Shown: positions 11,590 to 22,099 of the stretch, one piece after another | How the letters are laid out: each line of letters begins with the position of its first letter | Numbering within the stretch: position 1 is the first letter of the stretch | From: Bretschneidera sinensis | Taxonomy: Eukaryota > Streptophyta > Magnoliopsida > Brassicales > Akaniaceae | Direction of reading: 5' to 3' | DNA length: 64,000 nucleotides | Assembly (NCBI GenBank): GCA_023935145.1 | Contig: CM043705.1 | Span: 87,268,084-87,332,083 of the forward strand | Position numbers and translations under genes: made by a program | Notes under the pieces: generated by a model | What the model saw: only the letters and a program-made list of their open reading frames with translations | What the model was told of the DNA's origin: nothing | Database searches by the model: none

Positions 11590-11835
11590 TCGCTGCCGCT
11601 CTTGTTTCAGAAACGCTGCTGCCACGTCAGCCCTAAAGGCCACATCAACGCCACCTCACTGCCACGTCAGTGCCACGTCACTTGTTGACATCACATCCGC
11701 TGCCACTCCTGTTTCAGAAACGCTGCTGTCACGTCAGCCCTAAAAGCCACATCAACACCACCTCACTGACACGTTTGTGCCACGTCACCCGTTGACCACC
11801 ACATCATCAGTTGACCGCCACGTCACCGATTTCTT
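11590..11835 (+). repeat. Copia leader repeats rich in CCACGTCA
   Basis: A segment starting TTTCAGAAACGCTGCTG occurs twice (about 11606 and 11711), and short units ending CCACGTCA or CACGTCA recur at least eight times before gag. The core ACGTCA is the complement of TGACGT, the binding core of plant TGA-type bZIP factors. Any regulatory role is inferred. Confidence 0.7.
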
Positions 11836-11861
11836 GGAGGTTCACATTCCTTTTTGTGCCT

Positions 11862-12735
11862 ATGGCTGAATTGTACTTACCCCGGGTTATTACTACTGTT
11901 CTGGATGAATCTAATTATGTTGTGGGCTCAAGAAATGTCTAGTTTCCTCCGTGGACATAAATTGTGGCGTTATGTGACTGGAGATATCACTGAACCCAAG
12001 AAGAAGGACGACGACGATGCTGACAAATATGTTGACCGTCTAGAGGATTGGGATAGTAAAAATCACCAGATTCTCACATGGTTTCGTGCCACTATTATCG
12101 CAGAAATCAAACTTCAATTTGGTACACTCCATACAGCTAAAGAAGCTTGGGATCTTCTCCAACACCGCTACACCAGGGCAGACATCTCAAATCGGAATCG
12201 TCTTCTTTCCATCCTTCATAGTATGCGCCAAGAACCTGGACAAACTATCAACAGCTTTTTATCTCAGATGACTGCCGTGTGGAACCAGTTAGCTCTCACT
12301 GAGCCAACTTGGGAATGCACAAAAAACGCAGATGTTCATGGAAAGTACCGAACTGAGACACGCATTATGCAATTCTTGATGGGCTTGAGAGAGGAATTTG
12401 AACCTGTACGAGCTTCAATCCTACACCGAGGCGCAATACCTCCCCTAAACGACGTCCTTTCTGATCTACTCAGTGAGGAAACACGTCTCGCCACATTACA
12501 AGGATCTCATACAGATGTTGCCCATGCAGCACTTGTTGCTCTTGCCATGCCAGCTGCCAAGACAAACCCATACCAGAAGCCCTTATATTGCAAGTATTGT
12601 CATTCACAAGGGCATGAATTGCTTAAATGTCCTTCTCGCCTATGTAAAGTCTGCAGAGAACTGGGTCACTATCTTGCAGACTGCCCTAAAATTCCTTCTG
12701 GAAATCAGTCAAATGGGAACCAATATCGCTCATGA
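11862..12735 (+). pseudogene. Copia gag, left copy, frameshifted
   Basis: The start at ATG 11862 gives a frame beginning MAELYLPRV. Compared with the right copy, two bases (TG) are missing near 11922, so the frame shifts and only the downstream part from about residue 25 stays open. The remaining frame has the long UBN2-type Gag region and ends with two CCHC zinc knuckles (C-x2-C-x4-H-x4-C twice), the RNA-binding part of the capsid protein. The frame ends at TGA 12733-12735. Confidence 0.9.
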
Positions 12736-15700
12736 GGCTCATACAATCGGCTCTATTCCAAGCCAAAGAATATTGCTGCTGTAGCCACTGATGCTACACC
12801 AACTTCATCCAGCTCTTCACCTAATTGGAGTGGTTTATGCACCATTCTTACCGAGGCTCTAACTAAAACTGGTAACAATATAGCCATGTCAGCTACACCA
12901 GGTACATCCCGATAGTATTTTGATTCTGCTTGTTGCAATCATATGACTTCTGATACCTCCATATTTTCCTCTAAAACCCGTGATGAGCATGCACCTACTA
13001 TTCATACTACCAATAGATCAAATATGTTGGTCAGCCACACTGGACATGTTGATAGTTCTCATTTGTCTCTCCTTGATACATATTTGGTTTCTAATCTTAC
13101 GCTTAACCTTATATCTGTTGGACAACTATGTGATCTTGGACTTGATTTGCATTTTTCTTCTACTGGTTGTCTTGTGCAGGACCCTCAGACAGGAAAACTC
13201 CTTGGAACCGGCCGTAAAGTTGGACGCCTCTTTGAGCTTACTCACCTACAAGTCCTATCCTCACCATCACCAAACCAATCAGCCGCATCCATCCCAACAC
13301 TCTCTCCCCTTGAATTGTGGCACTCTCGGTTAGGTCACACTTCATCCAGCCCTCTACGTTCTCTTATTTCTAGTGGTCAGTTAGGATCACTTCAGCACGA
13401 GTCTTTTCATTAAATTCATTGTCAACTTGCAAAACAATCAGCTTTACCGTTTAATGAGAGTCAGTCTATTTCCCTTGCACCTTTTGATTTAGTACATTCT
13501 GATGTTTGGGGGCCTTCTCCTCATACATCAATGGGTGGTGCTCGTTATTTTGTTATATTTGTGGATGACTATTCTCGTTATACTTAGTTGTTTCTTATGA
13601 AAAGCAGATCTGAACTCTTTCAAATATATTCAGATTTTTCTTCTATGGTTCAAACTCAATTCTCTCAGAATATCAAAATTTTTCGTTCAAATAATGCAAT
13701 GGAATATAAAGACCGTGTTTTTCTAAACCTACTTCACAAAAATGGCACGCTTTCCCACCGCTCGTGCCCTGGAACCTCCCAACAAAATGGACGAGCCGAA
13801 CACAAACATAGACATATTCTTGACACCGTTCGTGCTCTACTCATTTCGTCATCATGTCCTGAACGTTTTTGGGGTGATGCTGCCTTAACCGCAGTGTACA
13901 CAATCAATCGTGTCCCTTCCGCTACAATCCAAAATCAGTCTCCATTCGAGTGCCTTTTCGGTAAACCTCCTGATTACTCTAACCTCAGAGTCTTTGGTTG
14001 CGCTTGTTTTGTTCTTCTCAAACCACATGAACACAACAAATTACAACCAAGGGCTCATCTGTGTTGTTTCATTGGATATGGTATTGAACATAAGGGGTAT
14101 CAGTGCTAGGATCTTATTTCTAAAACTCTTCGTCTCTCTCGTCATGTCATTTTTTGGGAACATCAAATGTTCTCTTCCTTACGGTCGTTTGACATGTCAA
14201 CCATCACTAACTTCAGATTCTTTACTGATCCATCTATTGAGTTATTTCCTGAGAATCCAGTTTCAGGTACTGTTGAGTCCACCTCCGAATCACCAGCTGA
14301 TATTACCCCTTCCGTTTCGGACCCAGCTCTAGCTCCAGAACCCTCAACTGACCTCACCTCTCCAACTCAATCGGTCGTGCTCGAGGATATTCCTATGTCT
14401 GATGAGTCTGCACCAACTCCCTCTGAGAGCCACCCTCCAGATCACCCCCGCAGATCTACCAGGGTAACTCATCCCCCTTCTCATCTTGCTGATTACCATT
14501 GTGATTATCATTGTTTTTCCACTATACTTTATCTGCATGAGCCTCAATCCTATAAGGAGGCTAGTACTAATCCACTTTGGCAGAAAGCAATGGATGAAGA
14601 ACTTCAGGCCCTAGCTAAAACTCATACCTGGGATATTGTTGATCTGCCCCCTGGAAAAACTCCTATTGGGTGTAAATGGGTGTTTAAGATCAAGACACTT
14701 TCTGATGGCTCTATTGAACGATATAAAGCCCGACTTGTTGCCAAGGGATTTGCTCAGAAATATAGAATTGACTATGAAGAGACATTTGCTCCAGTGGTGA
14801 GGCTCACATCTGTCCGTACACTCCTTGTTGTCGCTGCCATTCGAAGATGGACTCTATTTCAAATGGATGTTAAAAATGCATTTCTCAATGGGGATCTTCT
14901 TGAGGAAGTCTATATGTATACAGCTCCCGGCTTGGATGCCCCTCGAAACAAAGTTTGTCTCCTTTGCCGTGCCCTATATGGTTTGAAACAAGCTCCACGT
15001 GCCTGGTTTGCCAAATTCAGCACTACCATTCATCAGTTTGGGTTCACACTGAGTGCTCATGATTCAACTCTGTTTATCTGCCATACTGCCAACGGTATTA
15101 TCATTCTTTTACTATACGTGGATGATATGGTTATTACTGGAGATGATCTACATGGTATTTCTGAACTCAAAAAGTTTCTCAGTGGCCAATTCGAGATGAA
15201 AGATCTTGGCCTGCTCACCTATTTTCTTGGCCTCGAAATCTCATCTAATTCTGATGGATTTTTTCTCTCTCAGGCCAAATATGCCTCGGACCTCCTTTCC
15301 AAGGCTGGGATCACTGACTCAACCACTGCCACTACTCCTCTCGAGTCGAACATCAGATTTACCCCACTCGATGGTTCACCTCTTCAGGATGCCACTCTAT
15401 ATCGTCAACTAGTTGGAAGTCTTGTATATCTTACTGTCACTCGCCCTGACATTGCCTATGCCGTTCATTAGGTCAGTCGGTTCTTGTCCGCTCCTCGGAC
15501 CACCCATTACTCGGCTGTTCTTCGCATTCTTAGGTACGTCAAGGGTACTTTATTTCATGAGCTTCATTTCTCAGCACAGTCTGCCCCCGTTTTACAAGCC
15601 TATTCTGATGTCGATTGGGCCGGAGACCCCACCGACAGACGTTCAACCACTGCTTACTGTTTCTTTTTGGGCAATTCTCTCATTTTCTGGCGTAGTAAGA

Positions 15701-16068
15701 AACAAACTGTGGTTGCTCGCTCTAGTACTAAAGCTGAATATCGTGCCATGGCTGATGCAACTCAAGAACTTCTCTGGCTTTGATGGTTACTCGCTGACAT
15801 GGGTATCTATTCTCCTGCTGCCACTATCCTACACTGTGACAATAGGAGTGCTATTCAAATCGCTCACAGTGATGTCTTCCACGAGCGTACAAAACACATC
15901 GAGAATGATATTCACTTCATCTGTGATCACATTCTCCAGAATAGGGTTCGTTTACAATCCGTCAGTTCAGCCGATCAGACAACTGACATTTTCACTAAGG
16001 CTCATCCACCCGGACGCTTTCACTCTCTGGTTTCCAAACTCAAGTTCACCTCCCACTTACCGCCTTGA
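12736..16068 (+). pseudogene. Copia pol, left copy, multiple stops
   Basis: Read in the gag frame, the region encodes protease (FDSACCNHMT just after a stop at 12913), GAG-pre-integrase (WHSRLGH), integrase core, reverse transcriptase (YVDDM near 15117-15131) and RNase H (DWAGD, TKAEYRAM, ERTKHIE). Stops lie at 12913, 13411, 13585, 14107, 15469 and 15781; those at 13411, 13585 and 14107 are private to this copy. The second acidic residue of the integrase DDE triad is Asn in both copies. The normal end is TGA 16066-16068, inside the polypurine-rich 3' end. Confidence 0.93.
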
Positions 16069-16081
16069 GTTTGAGGGGGGA
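16067..16081 (+). other. Polypurine tract of left copia element
   Basis: GAGTTTGAGGGGGGA directly precedes the 3' LTR start TGTTAATG. Confidence 0.92.
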
Positions 16082-16297
16082 TGTTAATGTATTATATGGA
16101 CTTAGTGCCACATTGGTTGTGTATAGCTTTGCTTCTCCTATTAGCTTGTATAAATAGGATAATCCCACATTGGTTATGTATAGCATTACTTCTCCTATTA
16201 GCTTATATAAATAGGATAGCTCCCTTTGTAAGTAAATCACACCATTCAATACAATTCTTCTTTTTGTATTGTCTCACTTCCTCTCTTAAATTCAACA
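16082..16297 (+). repeat. 3' LTR of left copia element (216 bp)
   Basis: Same ends and same two 57-bp TATA-bearing units as the 5' LTR. Followed by the target duplication ACATT. Confidence 0.95.
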
Positions 16298-16743
16298 ACA
16301 TTCATTCTCTTTCTCCCATGGATGGTTGTACCTGTTCGTGTTCCACATGTGCTCAGAACATGTAAGAATTTCTCTTGAATTAAAAATATATTTTGACATC
16401 CATGACGATCAAGAAGTCGGTGTCTTTCCCTTAAATTGTGTAGCAAAAATAATGAGAGGCATGTGCATCTGTAGTTTGGCATTCATAGGCAGGACTACAA
16501 GTATTTAAATTTTTGAGTACACAAGAAAGACAATTCACTCCAGATAATTAATGTTGATTCCCAGGGACCTGAAATGTTTCCTTATAATAATGTGACATGT
16601 TAGGGGGAAAATGAGACATGTAGGGTCCTATTTCATTGATAAATTAATAATGTCTTTGGTTTGTCATAATCCAGAGGGTTTCAGGATCGAGTCACAACAA
16701 AAGCACTTTCTTGCATAGACAGTACAGTAATTAATAAATCTTC

Positions 16744-16929
16744 TCAAGGAGAGAAAGGAGAAAGAGAGGGTGTCATTCCTCCAGCAACCAAAGCACACTT
16801 ATTCCAGATTCTGACACTGTTAGGCAGAGTTACAGACGTGTTTTCTCTAAATTTATCAATTTTACAACATTGGCCTCTCCTAATTTTTTTTTTTTCATAC
16901 TTAAGGGAAATTGAGACCAAAACTAACAA
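16744..16929 (-). pseudogene. P1: C-terminal fragment of a prolamin-like (ECA1-type) gene
   Basis: The frame keeps a CC pair and the end of the family domain (IWNKC followed by ALVAGGMTP). It resembles the tail of P4 more than that of its neighbour P2. It lacks a signal peptide, the first two cysteines and the CH motif, so it is a deletion remnant. It lies 12 bp downstream of P2 on the same strand. Its duplicate is at 49637-49822. Confidence 0.65.
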
Positions 16930-16941
16930 TAAACCTAATCA

Positions 16942-17334
16942 TCAATAACTTTCTGTCTCTAATTCACACTTATTCCATACTTGTGAACTCCTAACTGCAG
17001 TAACAGAAGCACTGCCAGAAAACGCTGGTGTTTTGCTAATAACATTAAACAGTTGATCGTGGCAAAGTCGCCCCATCACCGTCAGCTTCTTACAACAATC
17101 CTTCGATACAACCGCAGCCTTATTATTTCCGCTGATGGGAGTATTCTTCAAAAATATAAGGTTGAAAACCTCTTCTCCGCATTTTAGGCCTAATTTCACT
17201 GCGCAACGGGAGTTAAGATCATCAACTTGTGAAGCCTCAGGTGACATTGCTTCTTCTAATCCAAATGATGGTGAGATTAATTTTGACACATAAATTAGAA
17301 ATGTTGCCACCATTATAAAACTGAAGTTTGTCAT
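16942..17334 (-). CDS. P2: prolamin-like (ECA1-type) secreted cysteine-rich protein, 130 aa
   Basis: Single-exon frame with an N-terminal hydrophobic segment (residues about 5-25) typical of a signal peptide. Six cysteines at 44, 52, 80, 81, 91 and 123 give C-x7-C-x27-CC-x9-C-x31-C; the CH pair (91-92) and VWNKC (119-123) are family hallmarks. Family proteins are secreted, probably disulfide-bonded, and many are expressed in egg cells or other reproductive tissue; the function of this one is unknown. The loop between the second cysteine and the CC pair is ten residues longer than in P8. The S' copy, P15, encodes an identical protein. The start is the only ATG before the hydrophobic segment. 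Confidence 0.85.
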   Translation of the reverse strand: MTNFSFIMVATFLIYVSKLISPSFGLEEAMSPEASQVDDLNSRCAVKLGLKCGEEVFNLIFLKNTPISGNNKAAVVSKDCCKKLTVMGRLCHDQLFNVISKTPAFSGSASVTAVRSSQVWNKCELETESY

Positions 17335-17386
17335 TGTGAATTTCTCTTTTGTGTTGGATTGGATGGAGAGGGGATTTATATTGGTG

Positions 17387-17394
17387 TATTTATA
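17387..17394 (-). promoter_or_regulatory. TATA-like box of P2
   Basis: The minus strand reads TATAAATA about 53 bp upstream of the P2 start codon. Position is plausible for a short 5' leader. Confidence 0.45.
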
Positions 17395-18630
17395 GGGTAG
17401 TGGGTGAAATGGTTTTCACATTTGAAAAACGTATGCTATATACATTTAATTTGTCTTAATTGTTGTTGTTAAATTCATCAATAGAGGACAATTATTAGTA
17501 TTGGTGTTGCAACGTAACTAGCACACTGTCTGAATTTTAAAAACAGATGTTGATATATCAATATTCATTCTTAATTCGACAAAGAAACTTTAAAAATATT
17601 TCAACACTCTAAACAAACATTGAAGTTTGACATCTAAATACCAACAAATTAAAATCCAAAATGACCTGCAATAGTAACTTCTATGAGGGTCAAATGTCGC
17701 GTTCTTATTAATGGACTATCCGTGTGTAAAAAAGTGGGTGTTGAAGTATCAGTGCTCTTAATGAAAGCAGAGTTTACAAGTGAACCATATGAAGAAGCTC
17801 AGCCCAGCCTGTAAATGGATTGGATTCGGCTCAACAATGAGTTAACAATTTAATTCACTGAAAGTGAAAACAAATACAAACAGTTCATGAAGAAATCCCT
17901 GGAGTGCCAGATTAGGCATGTTTATCGTGAGCTAATCATAGAATCGCTGGACATGAAGGCCTTTCGTTGTTAGGTCAAGCACCTCAGGACTTAGAGAGGC
18001 TGCTTTGTAATGATGTGGCTGGGCTTTTAGTGCCCAGGATTGTCAGTGAGTAGAGTGTTTGTTTCGTGGGCTTGCCTATTGTTAATCACAAAAAAAAAAA
18101 AAAAAAAATCTCTTCAGAAAAATGGTTGTACAATTGAATTCACAAATACAATTGGAACTACATCGTTAAGCACAAAAAGCTATTTGTGAGCCCAGTGCTT
18201 CAATCAAAGTCAAAGTTTCTCTTGTATGCCATCATCTCCTACACGCAAAATCTTATGCCGACGGAGTGTAATGTTAACAAGTTCACATCTGAATTCTCCT
18301 AAAAAAACCTTTTACTTTTTTTAATGCTAAGGCTAAATGTAGTTTTATTTGAATGCATCGCAAAATCTATTGCGAACCAATGCGCTCAACCTTATTGAGA
18401 AATTTTACGTATTTTCGGAATATACTTGATTTATATTTTGGATGAGATCATGATCATCCATTATATCACGTTTAATATAAAATTGAATGATATTGGGTGA
18501 ACAATTTTTTGATAATACTCTAATATATTATAACTTGTATTTGTATCCGCAACAATTATTTGTAATTCCATCAAATTAAAACTTCAAATGAATTATAATT
18601 CTAAGCATCCAAACGCATCACTAATGTCAT
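17395..18630. other. Intergenic region with a possible retroposed fragment
   Basis: I see no gene of the host. The part at 17880-18110 ends in an uninterrupted A run (about 18090-18108) and is preceded by a frame with a short open stretch (DLERLLCNDVAGLL) ending in TAG. That looks like the 3' end of a poly(A) retroposon, but no family can be assigned. Duplicate at 50288-51522. Confidence 0.4.
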
Positions 18631-18963
18631 TCAATTTTGAAATAAAAGATGAAATTTTGTCATGTGATATTCATCTGGTACAGGACAAGAAAAACTCAGA
18701 TTTAAACCTATGAAGAGGGAGAAGCAAAAGGTGATGTAGACCATACAATTGAAACACGTACACTTATTCCATACTTTTTTACTCTTAGGAGCAGTATTCA
18801 CCATTCCGATATGACAATCATTTTCTATAATTACAAGATTTTGACAACATTCGTTAGTAACTTTCTCATTCCTAAACATATAACCAAATTGCAAGAAATA
18901 ACGTGAATGCCTTTGCCCTCCATTGAGTTGTTCACTCTCAGCTACTTGCCGTGTACCAACCAT
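18631..18963 (-). pseudogene. P3: truncated prolamin-like gene
   Basis: The frame keeps CC-x9-C (CCQNLVIIENDCH) and VWNKC. It has no signal peptide, lacks the first two cysteines and carries a shortened spacer (about 14 residues instead of 31) before the last cysteine. A long unrelated tail with CxxC follows. It is most likely a decayed member. It is divergent from the F-box fragment, 108 bp apart. Duplicate at 51523-51855. Confidence 0.65.
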
Positions 18964-18994
18964 GTTGTCATAAAAAAATCATCTCTCTTTATTA

Positions 18995-19002
18995 TATATA
19001 AA
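18995..19002 (+). promoter_or_regulatory. TATA-like box upstream of the F-box fragment
   Basis: TATATAAA lies about 70 bp before the ATG at 19072. Confidence 0.4.
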
Positions 19003-19071
19003 GGAAGTCCTAGAAAGTTTACACTCATAATTAATTTGTAAATCAGCTTAGTTTTCTACTTAAGCTTGGTC

Positions 19072-19257
19072 ATGGAGGACGACGAGCAAAACAACCACAT
19101 GAAAATAAAGCAAAAACCTGTCGATCTAATCAGCAGTTTACCCGATGCCATAATCCAACATATCTTTTTCCTTCTTGACCATCAAAGAAAGCATCAAAAA
19201 CAGTGTCTTATCGACGAGATGGGATCGAGTTCACCAGCTGGCAAAGTTAAGCATTAA
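19072..19257 (+). pseudogene. F-box N-terminal fragment, frameshifted copy
   Basis: From ATG 19072 the frame encodes a charged leader and then the start of an F-box (LISSLPDAIIQHIFFLL), the segment that binds SKP1 in SCF ubiquitin ligases. Compared with the S' copy, a CG-rich indel near 19214 (CGACGAG against CGAGAG) shifts the frame and it stops at 19257. No LRR, kelch or FBD region follows, so even the unshifted version is a truncated gene. Confidence 0.65.
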
Positions 19258-19645
19258 GTCTAGTTCTGATATTATTGTAAGTGGGGCTGTTCCTCCAAGC
19301 ACTGAGTCAGTTGTATTTCAAGATGCACTATTACTTTAAGTTAATAAATTAGAAGTTTAAAAAAAGAAGTTCCAAAGTTCTTTTAAAATTTAATTTTTAG
19401 ATGAGAAAAGAAAATTAAGCTAGCGCTATCTCGGTTTTAATCTGTGTTATTTTGATATATATGTAAGGTAACTTGAGTTAATATTTTTGAGTGATGGGTC
19501 TGCGATGTTAAAAATGGTATTACAACTAATTTGAAGTAGTGTTTTATCTATCTGGATTATCATCATTTCAATTAAAAAAAAAAGGTACAAAGGTTGAAGA
19601 ACACCAATCAATCTAAATCTAAATCTTAATTAATTAAGACTTTAA

Positions 19646-20083
19646 TTAATAAGAGCTAGGAGCTGGTGCCATAGCTGAAGCAACTAACACACACTTATCC
19701 CATACTTGTTTACTCTTTGGCAAAGCCTCAGTAGCATTTGCTTTCATATCAGGAGTATCGATAACACTTTTAACCAACTCATCATGGCATCGTTTTCCCG
19801 CTTTAACAAGTTTTTTACAGCAATTATGACGGACTCCTTTTCCGTTCTTGAATATGCTACGGTAAATTTCTTCACCACAATTAGGGCAAAGACTGCTACT
19901 GCATCTCTCTAAGAACGTGAATTCTTTGATGTAAGCTGGACTTATTGAGGGAGATGTCGAAGAATAGTCATCATCCGCAGACGCAGCTCCTACGCTAATG
20001 ATCCTTGCTGAAACCTCTGGTAATAAAATTAATGCAATGCTTAAGAAAACAACAATGGTGGAGAAAATTTTACACCCAGCCAT
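19646..20083 (-). CDS. P4: prolamin-like (ECA1-type) secreted protein, 145 aa
   Basis: A signal peptide (residues 1 to about 26, ending VSA) precedes an acidic Ser/Asp-rich linker (about 33-50). The core has cysteines at 61, 69, 88, 89, 99 and 131 in the family spacing C-x7-C-x18-CC-x9-C-x31-C, plus one extra cysteine at 66. KQVWDKC (125-131) and a Pro/Ala-rich tail close the protein. The odd cysteine count could allow dimerisation or an unpaired thiol; that is inference. The S' copy P17 differs only at residues 34-35 (AA here, PV there). No clear TATA box was found upstream. Confidence 0.88.
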   Translation of the reverse strand: MAGCKIFSTIVVFLSIALILLPEVSARIISVGAASADDDYSSTSPSISPAYIKEFTFLERCSSSLCPNCGEEIYRSIFKNGKGVRHNCCKKLVKAGKRCHDELVKSVIDTPDMKANATEALPKSKQVWDKCVLVASAMAPAPSSY

Positions 20084-20660
20084 GGCGTATTTTGAGACTT
20101 AAAAAACTTTTATTTTACTTTTTTTTGAAAATAAATTTATTGATTGTTACGAAGGGATTAATTTACTTGGCGAAAAATTATCTGTTAATTAATTTATAAG
20201 GTGAGAAAAGAAGTGTTATTAGATTAATAATTAATTTCAATAAGTTACTTCTAACGTTGATTTCATTATTTTTGGTTGATCTTCATTAAGATCGTACTTA
20301 ATGGTCAGTTTGTTCTCAGAGAAATAATATATCTTCTTTAATATATAAATGGTAACTTACAATCAATGTGTTGGGGTCTTTTCGATATGAAGACCTTTAT
20401 TGATTAATGTCACATTAGACTATTCAATAATCCAACGCTAACACGATATCGATTTATTAGGTTATTGGAGTGTTGGAATTTTACATAAATAAAATCACAC
20501 AACCACAAAAAAAAAAATAAATAAATTTGGTAACCAAAATTTACATGACCATCTATCACTATCTCAAAACCCTGTTATACCATCTTAAATAACCCAACCC
20601 TTAATTATTATAGTACCATAAAACTTCAGATAATTACAAATAAAAAAATCCTACAACATT
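20084..20660. other. Intergenic, no gene seen
   Basis: AT-rich; matches 52981-53560 in S'. It includes a short A-rich stretch near 20500-20525 that differs between copies. Confidence 0.5.
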
Positions 20661-20663
20661 GTC

Positions 20664-21048
20664 TAGAACGGGCCATGGGCTCAGATCAGGCCCAAAAAGC
20701 CCTAGTCTGATTGAAAATGGGCCAATGAACAAAACCTGAAGTTATCAAGCTCGACATTTTTAAGCCAAAAAATGACGTTTAAGCCCTCAAATTGGCAGTT
20801 TACTGTTTTTAGGAAACTTTTTATTTTAGTTATTTTAATTTCAGCCTTAATTTATTTTTTCCTATTTTGTTTCGACCTTATAAATAAGGTCTTAGGGTTT
20901 CATAAACATTATTATTGAATTTGCATAATTTTAAATAAACATCAGAGCTGTTTCTCTGCATTGTTTTTTAGGGTTTTTTCTTGTGTTACTCCCTGTGAAC
21001 GATCTGTTCGACTAGCCTGCAGAATAATCGCTATTCTGCCCGGCGTCA
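20664..21048 (+). mobile_element. 5'-truncated solo LTR
   Basis: Matches the right 385 bp of the complete solo LTR at 55892-56345, including its end GCGTCA and the following CTTTT. The left part is missing because a 2.4-kb deletion joins 20663 to this point. It still has the box TTATAAATAAGG (about 20878-20889). Confidence 0.82.
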
Positions 21049-21124
21049 CTTTTCTTAGAATAAATTCTAACAAAAAAAGTGTTCAATCAAATATCGTAGA
21101 TGGGTGTAGGGGAAGACACAGGTC

Positions 21125-21300
21125 GTCGACCTGAGCTTTAATTTGGTTACTAAAGCTCGGCTTGAGTTATTTATGGTCTTTTCGAACTTGAGCCAAGAAT
21201 GAAAATTTAGACTTAAGCTTCGCTCGCATTTATTTTCCACAAACTTAAGCTCGAATCAGCTTCAAGCTCAAACGAGCCCGATCTCCAACCCTTTGAGCTC
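21125..21300. repeat. GAGCT/CTCGA-rich dispersed segment
   Basis: A stretch with repeated GAGCTT, CTCGAG and AAGCTC motifs lies downstream of P5 and recurs at about 28635-28800, 36215-36380 and 56430-56600. It has no reading frame. It could be an old transposable element, but I cannot assign a family. Confidence 0.4.
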
Positions 21301-21540
21301 CAACTTTCGACCTGAGTATATAGATTATGATATTTATAGTCTAAATAAAAGTATATATTCATTTTAGAATAAAAATATTTTTACTATATATATATGTAAA
21401 ATTGAATTAATTGACATGGAAAGAACAGACATTAATTGTTTGACATGAGTTTATTTAAATTACAGAATTCTTATTTTACATTTAAGAAATCTTGATTTAA
21501 TATGGTACAAGACAGAAACATATATAAAAAGAAAAAAAAC

Positions 21541-21996
21541 TTAATATTCAAAAGAGAGAGGAGCAGATGAATCAGATCCAAAATCCAAAACACATTTATT
21601 CCAAAATTGTTTACTTCTGGGAATACCTAAAGATGAATTTGCTTTAAAATGATTCAATGAGAAAATGGTTCTCACCAATGCAGTGTGGCACTCTTTTCCC
21701 GCTGCCATAAGTGTTCTGTAACAATTTTCAGTAACTGTAACATTCTCGAACATATACATGAATACTTGTTTCCCGCACTCTGTAATCATCTTTTCAGAAC
21801 AGCTTCACAAAAAATTGGCATACTCTAGTGAAGGTTCTGGTGACAAAATTTTGAATTCGGTTCCAGGTGGATACGCGTAATATTCATCTTCTTCCGCTGA
21901 GGGACTAATATTTTCTGTTGCTGCAAATGTGAGTGACATCATTGTTGTGGCTAAGAACAACGCCACAAGGATAGAGAACAGCTCTAACTTTCCCAT
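21541..21996 (-). pseudogene. P5: prolamin-like gene with premature stop
   Basis: The 151-codon frame corresponds to P8 and P11. Codon 64 is TGA (21805-21807) just before the first conserved cysteine, and the second cysteine of the CC pair is Tyr. The signal peptide is intact, so a secreted 63-residue peptide could still be made, but it would have no cysteine core. P19 in S' shares both lesions, so they predate the duplication. Confidence 0.85.
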
Positions 21997-22077
21997 AATT
22001 TTGTTTTTCCTAATGACAGGTTTCTCAATTTATCTTTATTGTGTTGCTAATTTGAAGATTAATGGTTTTAAGGATCC

Positions 22078-22086
22078 TTTTATATA
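22078..22086 (-). promoter_or_regulatory. TATA box of P5
   Basis: The minus strand reads TATATAAAA about 80 bp upstream of the start codon. It is conserved in P8, P11 and P19. Confidence 0.5.
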
Positions 22087-22099
22087 TAGGGTGCAATAC

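Larger units (their letters stand above)
11218..16297 (+). mobile_element. Ty1/copia retrotransposon, left copy, inactive
   Basis: Complete in structure: 5' LTR, primer site, leader, gag-pol, polypurine tract, 3' LTR. The 5-bp duplication ACATT flanks it (11213-11217 and 16298-16302). Domain order protease, integrase, reverse transcriptase, RNase H puts it in Ty1/copia. The two LTRs differ at about six of 216 positions by eye. Gag-pol carries one frameshift and at least seven in-frame stops, so it cannot move alone. The right copy at 44166-49190 has the same flanks and target duplication. Confidence 0.96.

Noticed and set aside
15413..16087. Open frame of 224 codons (and its copy at 48306-48980) in another frame of the copia RNase H region
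   Set aside because: It overlaps the true RNase H frame, shows no domain, and exists in both copies only because the DNA is duplicated.
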